Part shown: positions 35,146 through 44,294 of the stretch, one piece after another | How the letters are laid out: each line of letters opens with the position of its first letter | How positions within the stretch are numbered: position 1 is the first letter of the stretch | Assembly (NCBI RefSeq): GCF_937958975.1 | Contig: NZ_CALGRE010000033.1 | Location: 1-49,397 of the forward strand | Direction: 5' to 3' | From: an uncultured Eubacterium sp. | GTDB taxonomy: Bacteria > Bacillota > Clostridia > Lachnospirales > Lachnospiraceae | DNA: 49,397 nt | Translations under genes and position numbers: made by a program | Notes under the pieces: model-generated | The model's input: the letters and a program-made list of their open reading frames with translations, nothing else | What the model was told of the DNA's origin: nothing | The model's database searches: none

Positions 35146-36912
35146 TCAATAAGTTACAAATGTTTGCAGCCACTCTTTCTCTTGACTATCTAAATATGGA
35201 GATATTTTTTCATAAACCTTTTTGTGGTAATTATGAAGCAGTTTAATTTCTTCCTCACTCATCAGACTCTCATCAATCAATTCCATATCATATGGTACAT
35301 ATGTCAATGTTTCAAATTCAAGAAACTCCCCATATTCATTCGTTTCCTTTTCCTGACATACAATAAGATTCTCGATTCTGATACCAAACTCTCCCTCCAG
35401 GTACACTCCCGGCTCATTAGATGTAACCATACCCGGCTCAAACACTGCATTCAATTCTGAATTTTCGAGCATCCGATAGCGTAATGCGTTTGGTGCCTCG
35501 TGAACATTCAATAGATATCCGACTCCATGACCTGTGCCGTGATTATAATCCATTCCCATATCCCACAACGGTTTTCTTGCAATATAATCAAGAGATACAC
35601 CTGTACACCCTTTTTTAAAGACTGCCGCCAAAAGATTCAAATGACCTTTTAATACCGCTGTGTACATCTTTTTCATTTTGTCCGTCGCATTTCCAAGACT
35701 AATTGTTCTTGTTATATCTGTAGTCCCCTCCAAATAATGTCCACCACTGTCAATAAGAACCATACTCTCATCTGTTATACGATAGTTTGTCTTTTCTGTC
35801 GCACTGTAATGTACTATTGCTCCATGCTCTCTATATCCAACAATCGGAGGAAAACTCGGCTCTAAATAGCTCTCGGCCACGCTTCGAAATTCCTCCAACT
35901 TTTTCCCAAGCAAAAGCTCATCCATATATTGTTTTCCCACATTGCTTTTGAGCCAATAAATAAATTTAGTCATAGCAATACCATCTAAAATATGTGCTTT
36001 TTTCATATTTTTTATCTCTGTTTTGTTTTTTACTGCTTTTAATTTTAATGCCGGGGAAAGTTTGTCCATTATGGTATTGCTGTTATGAATTACGTTAATT
36101 ATTTTATCGTTTGCTGTCGACTTATCAAGCCAAATTTTACTATTTCTTATACTCTCTACAAAACCATAAATTTCATCGTAATCTTTAATTTCTATATCAT
36201 TATGCTTTAAATACTCTAAGATAGGGTTTCCAAGAGCTTCTTTACTGCAAAAAACAATACTTTCTTTCATTGTCAACAACATAAATGACATAAAAACCGG
36301 AGAACACTTTATATCATTTCCTCTCAGGTTGAGTATCCACGCTGTCTCATCCAGTGCAGTAATCAACAATACTTCAACTCCCTCAGCTTTCATCCTCTCC
36401 CTTATTTCTGTTATTTTTTCACCTGCTGTTTTCCCTGCATACTGTTCTTCTAAAATCCATATTTTTTCACAGGAAATCCCTGGTCTGTCCTTCCATATCT
36501 TTCCAACTAAGTCCAAATCAGAATTAATTTTCACTCCAAGCGTTCTATAACCCTCTGCCTCATGCGCTGACATCATCCGCCCATCAAACCCGATATTCCC
36601 GGATTGTCTTTCTATATATTCCCGAATTGTCAAAACACCTTTCTGACCGCTTTTCATTAATCTGATTTCTGTTCCCGCTAACTGCTCCTTCGCCTGAACA
36701 AAATATCTTCCGTCAGTCCAAAGCAATGCCTCATTTTTTGTGACAACCAATGTACCGGCCGAGCCGGTAAAACCTGACATATATTTTCTTGTCTGGAAAA
36801 ATTCCCCAATTTCTTCCGAACCATGAAAATCACAAGTAGGCACAATATAGATATCTATATTGTGCCTAGCCATTTCTTCTCTCAATAACCTTAGTTTGTT
36901 ATTTATATTCAT
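35146..36912 (-). CDS. pepP: Xaa-Pro aminopeptidase (aminopeptidase P, M24B)
   Basis: This 588-residue enzyme removes an N-terminal residue preceding proline. It is the long, three-domain form: two creatinase-like N-terminal domains (about 1-300) and a C-terminal pita-bread metallopeptidase domain. Metal ligands are visible in order: Asp in VLIDSGGHYLEGTTDITR (two Asp), His in DYNHGTGHGVGYLLNVHE, Glu in SNEPGVYLEGEFG and Glu in IRIENLIV. GAGGT precedes the start. It has no signal peptide and acts in the cytoplasm. It is followed by spoIIID. Confidence 0.93.
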   Translation of the reverse strand: MNINNKLRLLREEMARHNIDIYIVPTCDFHGSEEIGEFFQTRKYMSGFTGSAGTLVVTKNEALLWTDGRYFVQAKEQLAGTEIRLMKSGQKGVLTIREYIERQSGNIGFDGRMMSAHEAEGYRTLGVKINSDLDLVGKIWKDRPGISCEKIWILEEQYAGKTAGEKITEIRERMKAEGVEVLLITALDETAWILNLRGNDIKCSPVFMSFMLLTMKESIVFCSKEALGNPILEYLKHNDIEIKDYDEIYGFVESIRNSKIWLDKSTANDKIINVIHNSNTIMDKLSPALKLKAVKNKTEIKNMKKAHILDGIAMTKFIYWLKSNVGKQYMDELLLGKKLEEFRSVAESYLEPSFPPIVGYREHGAIVHYSATEKTNYRITDESMVLIDSGGHYLEGTTDITRTISLGNATDKMKKMYTAVLKGHLNLLAAVFKKGCTGVSLDYIARKPLWDMGMDYNHGTGHGVGYLLNVHEAPNALRYRMLENSELNAVFEPGMVTSNEPGVYLEGEFGIRIENLIVCQEKETNEYGEFLEFETLTYVPYDMELIDESLMSEEEIKLLHNYHKKVYEKISPYLDSQEKEWLQTFVTY

Positions 36913-36961
36913 TTCTGTAAAACCTCATGCCCATATTATTTTTATTGAACTGTTGCAGACA

Positions 36962-37492
36962 TTACTGATTGTATGAATCATTATAAATATCAATACATTT
37001 ATAAATAATCTTTGCTGCGTCTAACGGTCCACCAAATTCATCCACTTTCGTCTCTTTTCCCTCCAAAGATTTATATATATTAAAGAAATTTTTAATTTCA
37101 TCAAATATATGAGACGGAAGCTGATTAATATCTGTATAACAATTATATGTAGGGTCTCCATAAGGAATCGCTATAATCTTATCATCCATATCACCGCCAT
37201 CTATCATATACATAACCCCAATCGGATAACATCTTACAAGAGACATCGTTTCAATCGGTTCAGAACAGAGAACCAAAACATCCAATGGGTCTCCGTCCTC
37301 GTCAAGAGTTCTTGGAATAAACCCATAATTCGCAGGATAATGTACTGAAGAATATAATATCCTATCTAAAATAATCAAACCTGTTTCCTTGTCCAATTCA
37401 TATTTTTTCTTGCTCCCCTTACTGATTTCTATTGTAGCAATAAAATCAGACGGTGTAATTCTATCAGGATTAATGTCGTGCATAATATTCAT
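36962..37492 (-). CDS. ppa: Inorganic pyrophosphatase, family I
   Basis: This 176-residue soluble pyrophosphatase hydrolyses PPi from biosynthetic reactions. Key features are EISKGSKKKYELDKETG, YPANYGFIPRTLDEDGDPLD with the D-x-D-G-D-P-x-D metal site, and DDKIIAIPYGDP. It starts MNIMHDINPD; GGAGG lies 7 bp before the first Met. Many Clostridia use the membrane or family II enzyme, so family I is worth noting. It is 20 bp downstream of a DMT exporter gene. Confidence 0.92.
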   Translation of the reverse strand: MNIMHDINPDRITPSDFIATIEISKGSKKKYELDKETGLIILDRILYSSVHYPANYGFIPRTLDEDGDPLDVLVLCSEPIETMSLVRCYPIGVMYMIDGGDMDDKIIAIPYGDPTYNCYTDINQLPSHIFDEIKNFFNIYKSLEGKETKVDEFGGPLDAAKIIYKCIDIYNDSYNQ

Positions 37493-37511
37493 AAAAGACC
37501 TCCGCTAAATT

Positions 37512-38459
37512 TTAATTTTCACTCTTTCGTATTCTTTTTTCATTATATTTCAAATCACCTGCATTTACAATATAAATTCCTGCACAAACCAATGCTAATG
37601 CACCAACAATTTGCACTCCCATCTGACTAGTCTCGTGCAAAAATGCAAACGACAGCACGACACCAAACACCGGATTCATAAATTTGTATGCAGATATTTT
37701 AGATACCTTATTATATTTTAATAAAATACTCCACAAAGTATATGCTGCTGCTGAAATGAATCCCATATATAGCAAGAGAAGCAAACTTAGCCAATTCTCA
37801 GCATAAAGTTTTCCGCCGAACAATATTCCTATAATAATCATCGAAAGTCCACCGAAAAAAAATTGATAGCCACTCAGCATTACCACATCTGCTGATTTAG
37901 AAAACTTCTTGATAAACGCTGAGGAAAAAGCAGATGATATTGTAGATGCAATAATAAATCCCTCGCCTAAAAAACTCATCCCGAAGTCCAGAGTATTTCC
38001 GGTCAGATTTACAATAATTACACCTGCGAAACCTAATATACTGCCTACAATTTTTCTTGCTGTCAATGTTTCCTGACGGAAAATCAGACATGCCACAAGT
38101 ATTGTTATAAATACACCGGAACCATTTATAATAGATGATTTTACCCCGGTAGTATGTGCAAGTCCAATATAAAAAGGAACATACTGTAAAACGGTCTGAA
38201 ATAAACTTAATATTACTATTTTCCCAGGATTGGATGGTTTGATTAACTTTTTTGTCATCAAACTAAAAACTACAATAACCATCACTCCGGCAATGGCAAA
38301 CCTTGTTCCGGCAAACAAAATCTGTGATGCCGTTTCTCCACTACTGATATGAAATAACCGATATCCAATTTTAATACATGGAAATGCTGACCCCCATAAA
38401 AGGCAGCATATCATAGCAAGTAATATTACTACCGGCGTCTTTGTTAATTTACCTTTCAT
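37512..38459 (-). CDS. EamA/DMT-superfamily exporter
   Basis: This 315-residue membrane protein has ten predicted spans in two EamA repeats. Repeat one shows LLWGSAFPCIKIGYRLF; repeat two shows GEGFIIASTISSAFSSAFIKK. Family members export amino acids or other metabolites. The substrate cannot be told from sequence. The ribosome binding site is weak. It is the first of a compact pair with ppa (19-bp gap). Confidence 0.88.
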   Translation of the reverse strand: MKGKLTKTPVVILLAMICCLLWGSAFPCIKIGYRLFHISSGETASQILFAGTRFAIAGVMVIVVFSLMTKKLIKPSNPGKIVILSLFQTVLQYVPFYIGLAHTTGVKSSIINGSGVFITILVACLIFRQETLTARKIVGSILGFAGVIIVNLTGNTLDFGMSFLGEGFIIASTISSAFSSAFIKKFSKSADVVMLSGYQFFFGGLSMIIIGILFGGKLYAENWLSLLLLLYMGFISAAAYTLWSILLKYNKVSKISAYKFMNPVFGVVLSFAFLHETSQMGVQIVGALALVCAGIYIVNAGDLKYNEKRIRKSEN

Positions 38460-38487
38460 TTTGTACCAAACCTTTTATAAAAAATGT

Positions 38488-39114
38488 CTATTCGTGTCTT
38501 TGAATGATTTCTATATTATTGTAACGCTTTAAATATTCTATACTCAATTCTCTATATGAAATAAGATTTTCTAAACAAAAGTTTTTTCTCATAATCTTTG
38601 ATTTCATATATTTATCCCCAAATAATTTTCCGGATTCAAAATCTTCTTTCATCAACTCCGGTCTTCTGTCAACAAAAATTATTTCTTCGGCAATATCAAG
38701 AAAACAATCCGGTATTGTTGTCCGTATGCCAATTCCTGAAATCTTTCGAAATAATGGGTTAATTGACTGAAATCTCTTTAAATTAGCAGAAGTATAAACA
38801 TCGATTTGGTTCTCTAACAATACTTCTATAATATGATAAACAAACGTATTCTTTGTCACCTGCATTCCCATTTCGTCCATGACCACAATATCGGGGTTTT
38901 CTTTGACAATAAAATCTATATCTTCTTTCTTTTTTATGCTCACAGAACATTTTTTCAAATCCTCTTTCCAGGGCAGTTTTGACATATCCCTGTGTTTCCT
39001 ATTAAAATAACCAATAAACACTTTTTTACCGGATTTTCTTTCCTCTATGGCTCTCTGTAGCATAAGATAACTCTTACCCGCTCCCGGAGTATAACTTGTA
39101 AAAATTTTCAGCAT
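38488..39114 (-). CDS. Stand-alone KdpD N-terminal-like P-loop protein
   Basis: This 208-residue protein matches the N-terminal ATPase-like domain of the potassium sensor kinase KdpD, without the sensor, USP or kinase parts. Walker A is SYTPGAGKSYLMLQRAIEE, followed by KKVFIGYFNRKHRD and Walker B PDIVVMDEMGM, where KdpD has DELAHTNAPGS. DVYTSANLKRFQSINPLF, TTIPDCFLDIAEEIIFVDRRP and LENLISYRELSIEYL align to KdpD along the whole length. GAGGT precedes the start. It is not next to kdpFABC or a response regulator. It lies 25 bp downstream of greA and may be co-transcribed with it. Its role is unknown; potassium or nucleotide sensing is only inference. Confidence 0.8.
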   Translation of the reverse strand: MLKIFTSYTPGAGKSYLMLQRAIEERKSGKKVFIGYFNRKHRDMSKLPWKEDLKKCSVSIKKKEDIDFIVKENPDIVVMDEMGMQVTKNTFVYHIIEVLLENQIDVYTSANLKRFQSINPLFRKISGIGIRTTIPDCFLDIAEEIIFVDRRPELMKEDFESGKLFGDKYMKSKIMRKNFCLENLISYRELSIEYLKRYNNIEIIQRHE

Positions 39115-39139
39115 ATTACCTCATTCAATTCTATTTTTA

Positions 39140-39637
39140 CTAATAACTTCTAATCGTATCTGTTTCTTCTTCTCCGGTATTCTCAATAGACTTTACAACA
39201 ACAAAATAGCTGACCGTATCATTCACTCTTACTTCGACTCTGTCACCTACTTTATGCCCCATCAGCGCTTTTCCTATGGGAGACTCATTACTGATACGGC
39301 CCTTGACAGAGTCTCCTCTCATTGTACTGACAATCTTAAATTTCTCTGTCTCATCATCTTCTTCAAAATAAACTTCAACTGTGTTATTTAGTCCAATCTC
39401 ATCCTCAGCTGACAAATCAGTAATAATTGTCGCTGTCTTTAAAATTTTTTCCAAATACCTTATTCTGCTTTCATTTTTATTTTTATCCTTCTTTGCCGCA
39501 TGATATTCAAAATTTTCGCTCAAATCTCCATGTGCTCTTGCCTCTTTTACAGCTTCAATCGCTTCCGGTCTAACAACTAGCTTTCTATGCTCAATCTCCT
39601 CTTTTATTTTATCGACGTCACTCTGTGTTAACTTCAT
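39140..39637 (-). CDS. greA: Transcription elongation factor GreA
   Basis: This 165-residue factor rescues backtracked RNA polymerase. The N-terminal coiled coil carries the acidic tip in ARAHGDLSENFEYHAAKKD, and the C-terminal FKBP-like domain has SPIGKALMGHKVGDRVEV. I chose the ATG at 39637 (MKLTQSDVDKIKEE) because GGAGG lies 8 bp before it; the longer frame would start in the upstream hairpin. It follows the citrate synthase gene. Confidence 0.93.
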   Translation of the reverse strand: MKLTQSDVDKIKEEIEHRKLVVRPEAIEAVKEARAHGDLSENFEYHAAKKDKNKNESRIRYLEKILKTATIITDLSAEDEIGLNNTVEVYFEEDDETEKFKIVSTMRGDSVKGRISNESPIGKALMGHKVGDRVEVRVNDTVSYFVVVKSIENTGEEETDTIRSY

Positions 39638-39667
39638 GTAACATTCCTCCAATCTACCATAATAACT

Positions 39668-39704
39668 ACACCTCTGTATATGTAAGCCACATATAAAGAG
39701 GTGT
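39668..39704 (-). terminator. Hairpin between citrate synthase and greA
   Basis: Sixteen-base arms with one mismatch, ACACCTCTGTATATGT (39668-39683) and ACATATAAAGAGGTGT (39689-39704). It begins 14 bp past the gltA stop and lacks a clear T tail, so it may be a processing or partial termination site. Confidence 0.55.
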
Positions 39705-39717
39705 TTCATTCTAACTT

Positions 39718-41085
39718 TTATTTTGTTCTATTTTCAATATCTGTATATTCATAATAACCGCAATTGCTGACATATGCAGGCCGCATAATCTTATCCGCAT
39801 TAACCAGTTCTTCGATTCGGTGAGCACTCCATCCCACAATTCTTGCTATTGCAAACATTGGTGTAAATAACTCTTCGGGGATATCTAACATACTGTAAAC
39901 CAAACCACTGTAGAAATCCACATTAGCGCTGACCCCTTTATAAATCTGCCTTTCTTCTGCAATTACCTGAGGCGCCAGACGTTCAATCATACTATATAAG
40001 GCAAAATCTTTTTCTCTGCCCTTCTCCATTGCCAATTTTTCAACAAACGCTTTGAAAATCTCCGCTCTAGGGTCTGAGACAGAATACACTGCATGCCCCA
40101 TTCCATAAATCAGTCCCTTTTTATTAAAAGCTTCTTTATTCAATATTTTTCTAAGATATTCTTTCACTTCTGTTTCGTCAGTCACATCTGAAACATTTTC
40201 CTTAATATCCTTAAACATCTCCACGACCATAATATTCGCACCACCATGTCTTGGTCCTTTCAGCGAAGACAGCGCCGCTGCCATTGTGGAATATGTATCA
40301 GAACCCGATGAAGTGACAACTCTCGTAGTAAATGTGGAATTATTTCCACCACCATGTTCCATATGTAATACAAGAGCCAAATCCAACACCTTTGCTTCCA
40401 ACTCTGTATACTTCATATCCGGTCTCAACATCCTAAGAAAATTTTCACTGGTAGACAATTCTGCCTTTGGTCTGTGAATATAAAGGCTGCCCCCCTTTTT
40501 ATAGTGATTGAATGCCTGATAACCATAAACGCACATCATTGGAAATACGGCTATTAACTGAATGCACTGTCGTATAACATTTTCTAAAGAAGTGTCAGAA
40601 ACATTTTTATCGTAAGAAGCAAGTGTCAGCACACTCCTTGTCAATGAATTCATAATATCAGAACTTGGTGCCTTCATAATCACATCCCTGACAAAATTTG
40701 TTGGAAGCCTTCTGGATGTCGATACCATCTCCTTAAATTCTGTTAATTCCTCCTGCACCGGCAATTCTCCAAAAAGTAATAAATATGCCACCTCTTCAAA
40801 GCCAAATCTTCCGCTGCTCATAAAACCTTTCACCAAATCCTGTATCTGATATCCTCGAAAATACAGCTTTCCATCACATGGAACACTTTTACCATTGACA
40901 ATCTCTGATGACTCTACTCTGGAAATATTTGTGATTCCCGTCAGAACACCTTTTCCGTTTAAATCCCGGAGTCCTCTCTTTACACCATACTCTGTAAACA
41001 ACTCCCTGGCAACACTATCATTTTTTTTGCATACCTTACTATACTTCTCTGTAAATATTCTAACATCCTCTTTTTTTAATGCCAT
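39718..41085 (-). CDS. gltA: Citrate (or 2-methylcitrate) synthase
   Basis: This 455-residue enzyme condenses acetyl-CoA with oxaloacetate. Active-site regions are visible: LVLHMEHGGGNNSTFTTRVV, KGPRHGGANIMVVEMF, IYGMGHAVYSVSDPRAE (catalytic His) and SANVDFYSGLVYSML (catalytic Asp). AAGGAG precedes the start. The sequence is of the long, Clostridia-type form, and the N-terminal 45 residues are an extension. A 2-methylcitrate or Re-type activity cannot be ruled out by sequence alone. It is downstream of a lipid kinase gene. Confidence 0.92.
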   Translation of the reverse strand: MALKKEDVRIFTEKYSKVCKKNDSVARELFTEYGVKRGLRDLNGKGVLTGITNISRVESSEIVNGKSVPCDGKLYFRGYQIQDLVKGFMSSGRFGFEEVAYLLLFGELPVQEELTEFKEMVSTSRRLPTNFVRDVIMKAPSSDIMNSLTRSVLTLASYDKNVSDTSLENVIRQCIQLIAVFPMMCVYGYQAFNHYKKGGSLYIHRPKAELSTSENFLRMLRPDMKYTELEAKVLDLALVLHMEHGGGNNSTFTTRVVTSSGSDTYSTMAAALSSLKGPRHGGANIMVVEMFKDIKENVSDVTDETEVKEYLRKILNKEAFNKKGLIYGMGHAVYSVSDPRAEIFKAFVEKLAMEKGREKDFALYSMIERLAPQVIAEERQIYKGVSANVDFYSGLVYSMLDIPEELFTPMFAIARIVGWSAHRIEELVNADKIMRPAYVSNCGYYEYTDIENRTK

Positions 41086-41112
41086 AAATCTCCTTTCTCT
41101 CTCCCGCTTCTA

Positions 41113-41991
41113 TCAATATATAAAGTTAATTGCATCATGTACTACTTTAAAGTTCACTACCGCCCTTCCTGTCTCTTTTTCGCCATCTAATGACCAATCT
41201 ATATCCGAACAATCTGTTATTCTTGCCGAATCAATTTGTTCCAAAGTTATCTTTCCTGTAAACTTCTGCAATAAAATCTGACCTGCAAGTTTTATAAATT
41301 CAATAAAATTCTTAGGAAATTCAACCAGCATAAGCTCAAAAACACCATCGTTAAATTCGACCAGGTCTTTATCTAACTTCATAATACCTCCCACTTTAGT
41401 GGCATTATTGATAGCAACAAAGATATATTTTCCCTGATAAATTTTATCTCCTAATTCTATTTTTAATTTTAAACGTCTGATTTGGAACAATTCTCTGACT
41501 CCTCGCAATATATATGCGAAATGCCCCAGCCTGTTTTTTAATTCCTGAGGTGTAGAATAAGACGTCTTCGTGAAAATACCGGCAGATGCAGTATAGGCAA
41601 AATGCCTTCCATTAAACTCTCCCATATCCAGGGGACGTGCCGTGTGAGATACAATAAACTCAGCAGCCTTTTTCGGTTCTAATTCCAGTCCGAGGCTATT
41701 TGCAAAATCATTGGTAGAACCGGCCGGTATATATCCAAGAGGAGTATTTACATTTCCCTCTATCATACCCTGAATCACTTCATTTAATGTTCCATCACCA
41801 CCCATGCACACAATCAAATCCACGTCATTTCCATAGTGCATGGCGATGTTTGTTCCATCTGCTCTTTGCCTTGTATATTTGATTCCTACTTTGTAACCGG
41901 CCTTCTCAAATACATATATCGCATCATCTATAAAATGCTTGTTTTTTTTCAATCCTGCCTTCGGATTAATAATAAATAACAACTTTTCCAT
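41113..41991 (-). CDS. Diacylglycerol/lipid kinase family protein (DagK/YegS type)
   Basis: This 292-residue cytoplasmic lipid kinase starts KLLFIINPKAGLKKNK, then has the nucleotide-binding loop VCMGGDGTLNEVIQGM and PLGYIPAGSTNDFANSLGL. SIDE-chain features of the C-terminal beta-sandwich are visible in IYQGKYIFVAINNATKVGG and DWSLDGEKE. Family members phosphorylate diacylglycerol or related lipids in membrane-lipid turnover. The exact lipid is not known. AAGG precedes the start. Confidence 0.9.
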   Translation of the reverse strand: MEKLLFIINPKAGLKKNKHFIDDAIYVFEKAGYKVGIKYTRQRADGTNIAMHYGNDVDLIVCMGGDGTLNEVIQGMIEGNVNTPLGYIPAGSTNDFANSLGLELEPKKAAEFIVSHTARPLDMGEFNGRHFAYTASAGIFTKTSYSTPQELKNRLGHFAYILRGVRELFQIRRLKLKIELGDKIYQGKYIFVAINNATKVGGIMKLDKDLVEFNDGVFELMLVEFPKNFIEFIKLAGQILLQKFTGKITLEQIDSARITDCSDIDWSLDGEKETGRAVVNFKVVHDAINFIY

Positions 41992-42091
41992 AATATACCT
42001 TATTATTTTACAATATTTTTTTATTTTATTCTATTAATTAACCTTTAAAATTTTGTGAACTCTGTTTTTTATTGTATATATTTGTCACATT

Positions 42092-43330
42092 TTATCGAAT
42101 TTGTCCATCACCGTAGACTTTATACTTAAACGATTGTAACTCCGGAAGCCCTATCGGTCCTCTTGCATGTAATTTTTGAGTTGATATTCCAATTTCAGCT
42201 CCAAATCCAAACTCTCCTCCATCTGTAAACCTTGTGCTTGCATTCACATAAACGGCTGCGGAATCTATTTTATTTAAAAATTCTTCTGCCGCTGCTGCAT
42301 CTCTCGTAACAATACATTCACTGTGTCCTGAACTATATTTATAAATATGCTCAATAGCCTCATGCATCGATTCAACAATCTTTACAGACATCTTATAATC
42401 CAGATACTCAGTTTCCCAGTCACTGTCTTTTGCCGCTTCAATTCCGCCGACCAGCGCTCTCGACTTTTCGTCTCCTACAAGTTCTACTGACTTTTCATCC
42501 AATCTGGCTTTTATTTTTCCTAAAGCCCGCTCTGCAATATCTTTATGTATCAATAAACATTCTGCGGCATTGCACACGGACACTCTGTCTGTTTTTGCAT
42601 TAAACACAATTTCCACAGCCATATCAATATCCGCTTCCTTATCCACATAAATATGACAATTTCCAACCCCGGTCTCGATTACCGGAACTGTTGCGTTTGT
42701 GACAACCGCCTGTATCAAACCGGCTCCACCTCTCGGAATCAGAACATCTACATACCGGTTCATTCTCATCAGTTCATTGGCACTGTCTCGGGAAGTATCT
42801 TCTACTAACTGTATAATATCCTCCGGAAAACCGGTTTCCTTTACCGCTTTACGCATAATCTCTGTAATCGTTTTGTTTGAATGAATTGCCTCTTTTCCGC
42901 CTCGTAGAATCACTGTATTTCCTGATTTCAGACAAAGAGCCGCTGCATCCGATGTAACATTCGGTCTCGCCTCAAAAATAACGCCTATTACACCGAGGGG
43001 AGTAGTTACTTTCTGAATCTTAAGTCCATTTGGTCTTAATGTCTCACTTAAAACTTTTCCAACCGGGTCCGGCAGCATGGCAATATCTCTCACGCCTTTT
43101 GCCATTCCCTCAATTCTTTTTGCATCCAATTTCAATCTGTCAAGAAGAGAATTTGCCATCCCATTATTCTTTCCATTCTGAATATCAATATCATTTGCCT
43201 TTATAATCTTTTCTGTATTTTGTATTAAGGCATCTGCAATGTTCTTTAATATTCTATTCTTTTCTTCCGTACCTGTTACCATTAAAACCTTTTCGGCATT
43301 TTTCGCCTTTATTCCTAACTGTTCTAGCAT
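42092..43330 (-). CDS. proA: Glutamate-5-semialdehyde dehydrogenase (gamma-glutamyl phosphate reductase)
   Basis: This 412-residue enzyme carries out the second step of proline synthesis, reducing gamma-glutamyl phosphate with NADPH. Recognised by VTTPLGVIGVIFEARPNVT, LKSGNTVILRGGKEA, ETGVGNCHIYVDKEAD, the catalytic Cys in KTDRVSVCNAAECLLIH, and TDGGEFGFGAEIGISTQKLH. AAAGGA precedes the start. It lies 67 bp downstream of proB, with a short hairpin between. Confidence 0.95.
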   Translation of the reverse strand: MLEQLGIKAKNAEKVLMVTGTEEKNRILKNIADALIQNTEKIIKANDIDIQNGKNNGMANSLLDRLKLDAKRIEGMAKGVRDIAMLPDPVGKVLSETLRPNGLKIQKVTTPLGVIGVIFEARPNVTSDAAALCLKSGNTVILRGGKEAIHSNKTITEIMRKAVKETGFPEDIIQLVEDTSRDSANELMRMNRYVDVLIPRGGAGLIQAVVTNATVPVIETGVGNCHIYVDKEADIDMAVEIVFNAKTDRVSVCNAAECLLIHKDIAERALGKIKARLDEKSVELVGDEKSRALVGGIEAAKDSDWETEYLDYKMSVKIVESMHEAIEHIYKYSSGHSECIVTRDAAAAEEFLNKIDSAAVYVNASTRFTDGGEFGFGAEIGISTQKLHARGPIGLPELQSFKYKVYGDGQIR

Positions 43331-43384
43331 AATGCAAATCCTTTCTTATCTTTCATTGTTTTTTCCTCGTAGCTGATATAAATT

Positions 43385-43413
43385 AAAACAGTCATGCCTA
43401 GCGTGACTGTTTT
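43385..43413 (-). terminator. Terminator-like hairpin overlapping the proB stop codon
   Basis: AAAACAGTCA (43385-43394) and TGACTGTTTT (43404-43413) form a perfect 10-bp stem. The proB TAG lies in the loop, and TTTTAATTT follows on the minus strand. It may reduce read-through from proB into proA. Confidence 0.6.
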
Positions 43414-44201
43414 ATGTCTTTTGCCACAAAGAACGTTCCAACCTGATGTCCTTCTATGATTTTATAAATATTTTCCGGTTCTCCACCATTCATCACCACA
43501 GTATCGATTCCCGCTTCTGTGGCAATCTGTGCTGCCTGAAGCTTCGTAATCATTCCACCAGTGCCAAATTTTGAACCTTTTCCACCCGCAATTTCAAACA
43601 ATCCTTCCGTAATCTCCTCAACTACCGGTATAATTCTGGCATACTCGTCTTTATTCGGGTCACCATCATATAAGCCATCAATATCTGTTAAAATGAGCAA
43701 TGCATCCGCATGTATTAGTTTTGCCACGATTGCCGATAAATTATCATTATCGCCATATACAATTTCTTCGACTCCCACAACATCATTTTCATTGATGATA
43801 GGTATAGAACCAAATTCAAAAGTCTTCTCAAATGCATTAATCAGATTTTCTCTGCTCTCTATATTATCTACATCCCTTTTTGTAATCAGAAATTGACCTA
43901 CCGTATGACCATACTCGCCAAACATTTTATCATACATAAACATCAATTCACACTGACCCACTGTGGCTACTGCCTGTTTTCCTGCTGTTGTGACAGGTCT
44001 TTCTTTCAGACCGATTTTACCTACACCTACTGCAATAGCCCCCGATGAAACAAGTGCCACTTCAACTCCGGAATTTACTATATCAGATATCACTGTGACC
44101 AGTTTTTTTATCTGTCTTATATTCGTTTTTCCTGTACTGTGGGTTAATGAAGATGTCCCCACTTTTATTACAATTCTCTTTACGTCTTTTAAAGTTGCCA
44201 T
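43398..44201 (-). CDS. proB: Glutamate 5-kinase, short form without PUA domain
   Basis: This 267-residue kinase carries out the first step of proline synthesis. Family motifs are RIVIKVGTSSL, VALVSSGAIAVGVGKIGL, IPIINENDVV, VYGDNDNLSAIVAKLI and FGTGGMITKLQAAQIA. The C-terminal PUA domain found in many bacteria (total about 370 residues) is absent, and the reading frame ends naturally in a hairpin. GGGAGG precedes the start. It is the first gene of proBA. Confidence 0.94.
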   Translation of the reverse strand: MATLKDVKRIVIKVGTSSLTHSTGKTNIRQIKKLVTVISDIVNSGVEVALVSSGAIAVGVGKIGLKERPVTTAGKQAVATVGQCELMFMYDKMFGEYGHTVGQFLITKRDVDNIESRENLINAFEKTFEFGSIPIINENDVVGVEEIVYGDNDNLSAIVAKLIHADALLILTDIDGLYDGDPNKDEYARIIPVVEEITEGLFEIAGGKGSKFGTGGMITKLQAAQIATEAGIDTVVMNGGEPENIYKIIEGHQVGTFFVAKDIKQSR

Positions 44202-44294
44202 ATCGTCCTCCCAAAATAAGCAATACCTTACTTATTTTAGACTAACTATCCGCTTTTGTAAATATTTATCATTTACTAATTCTTTCACAGTTCG

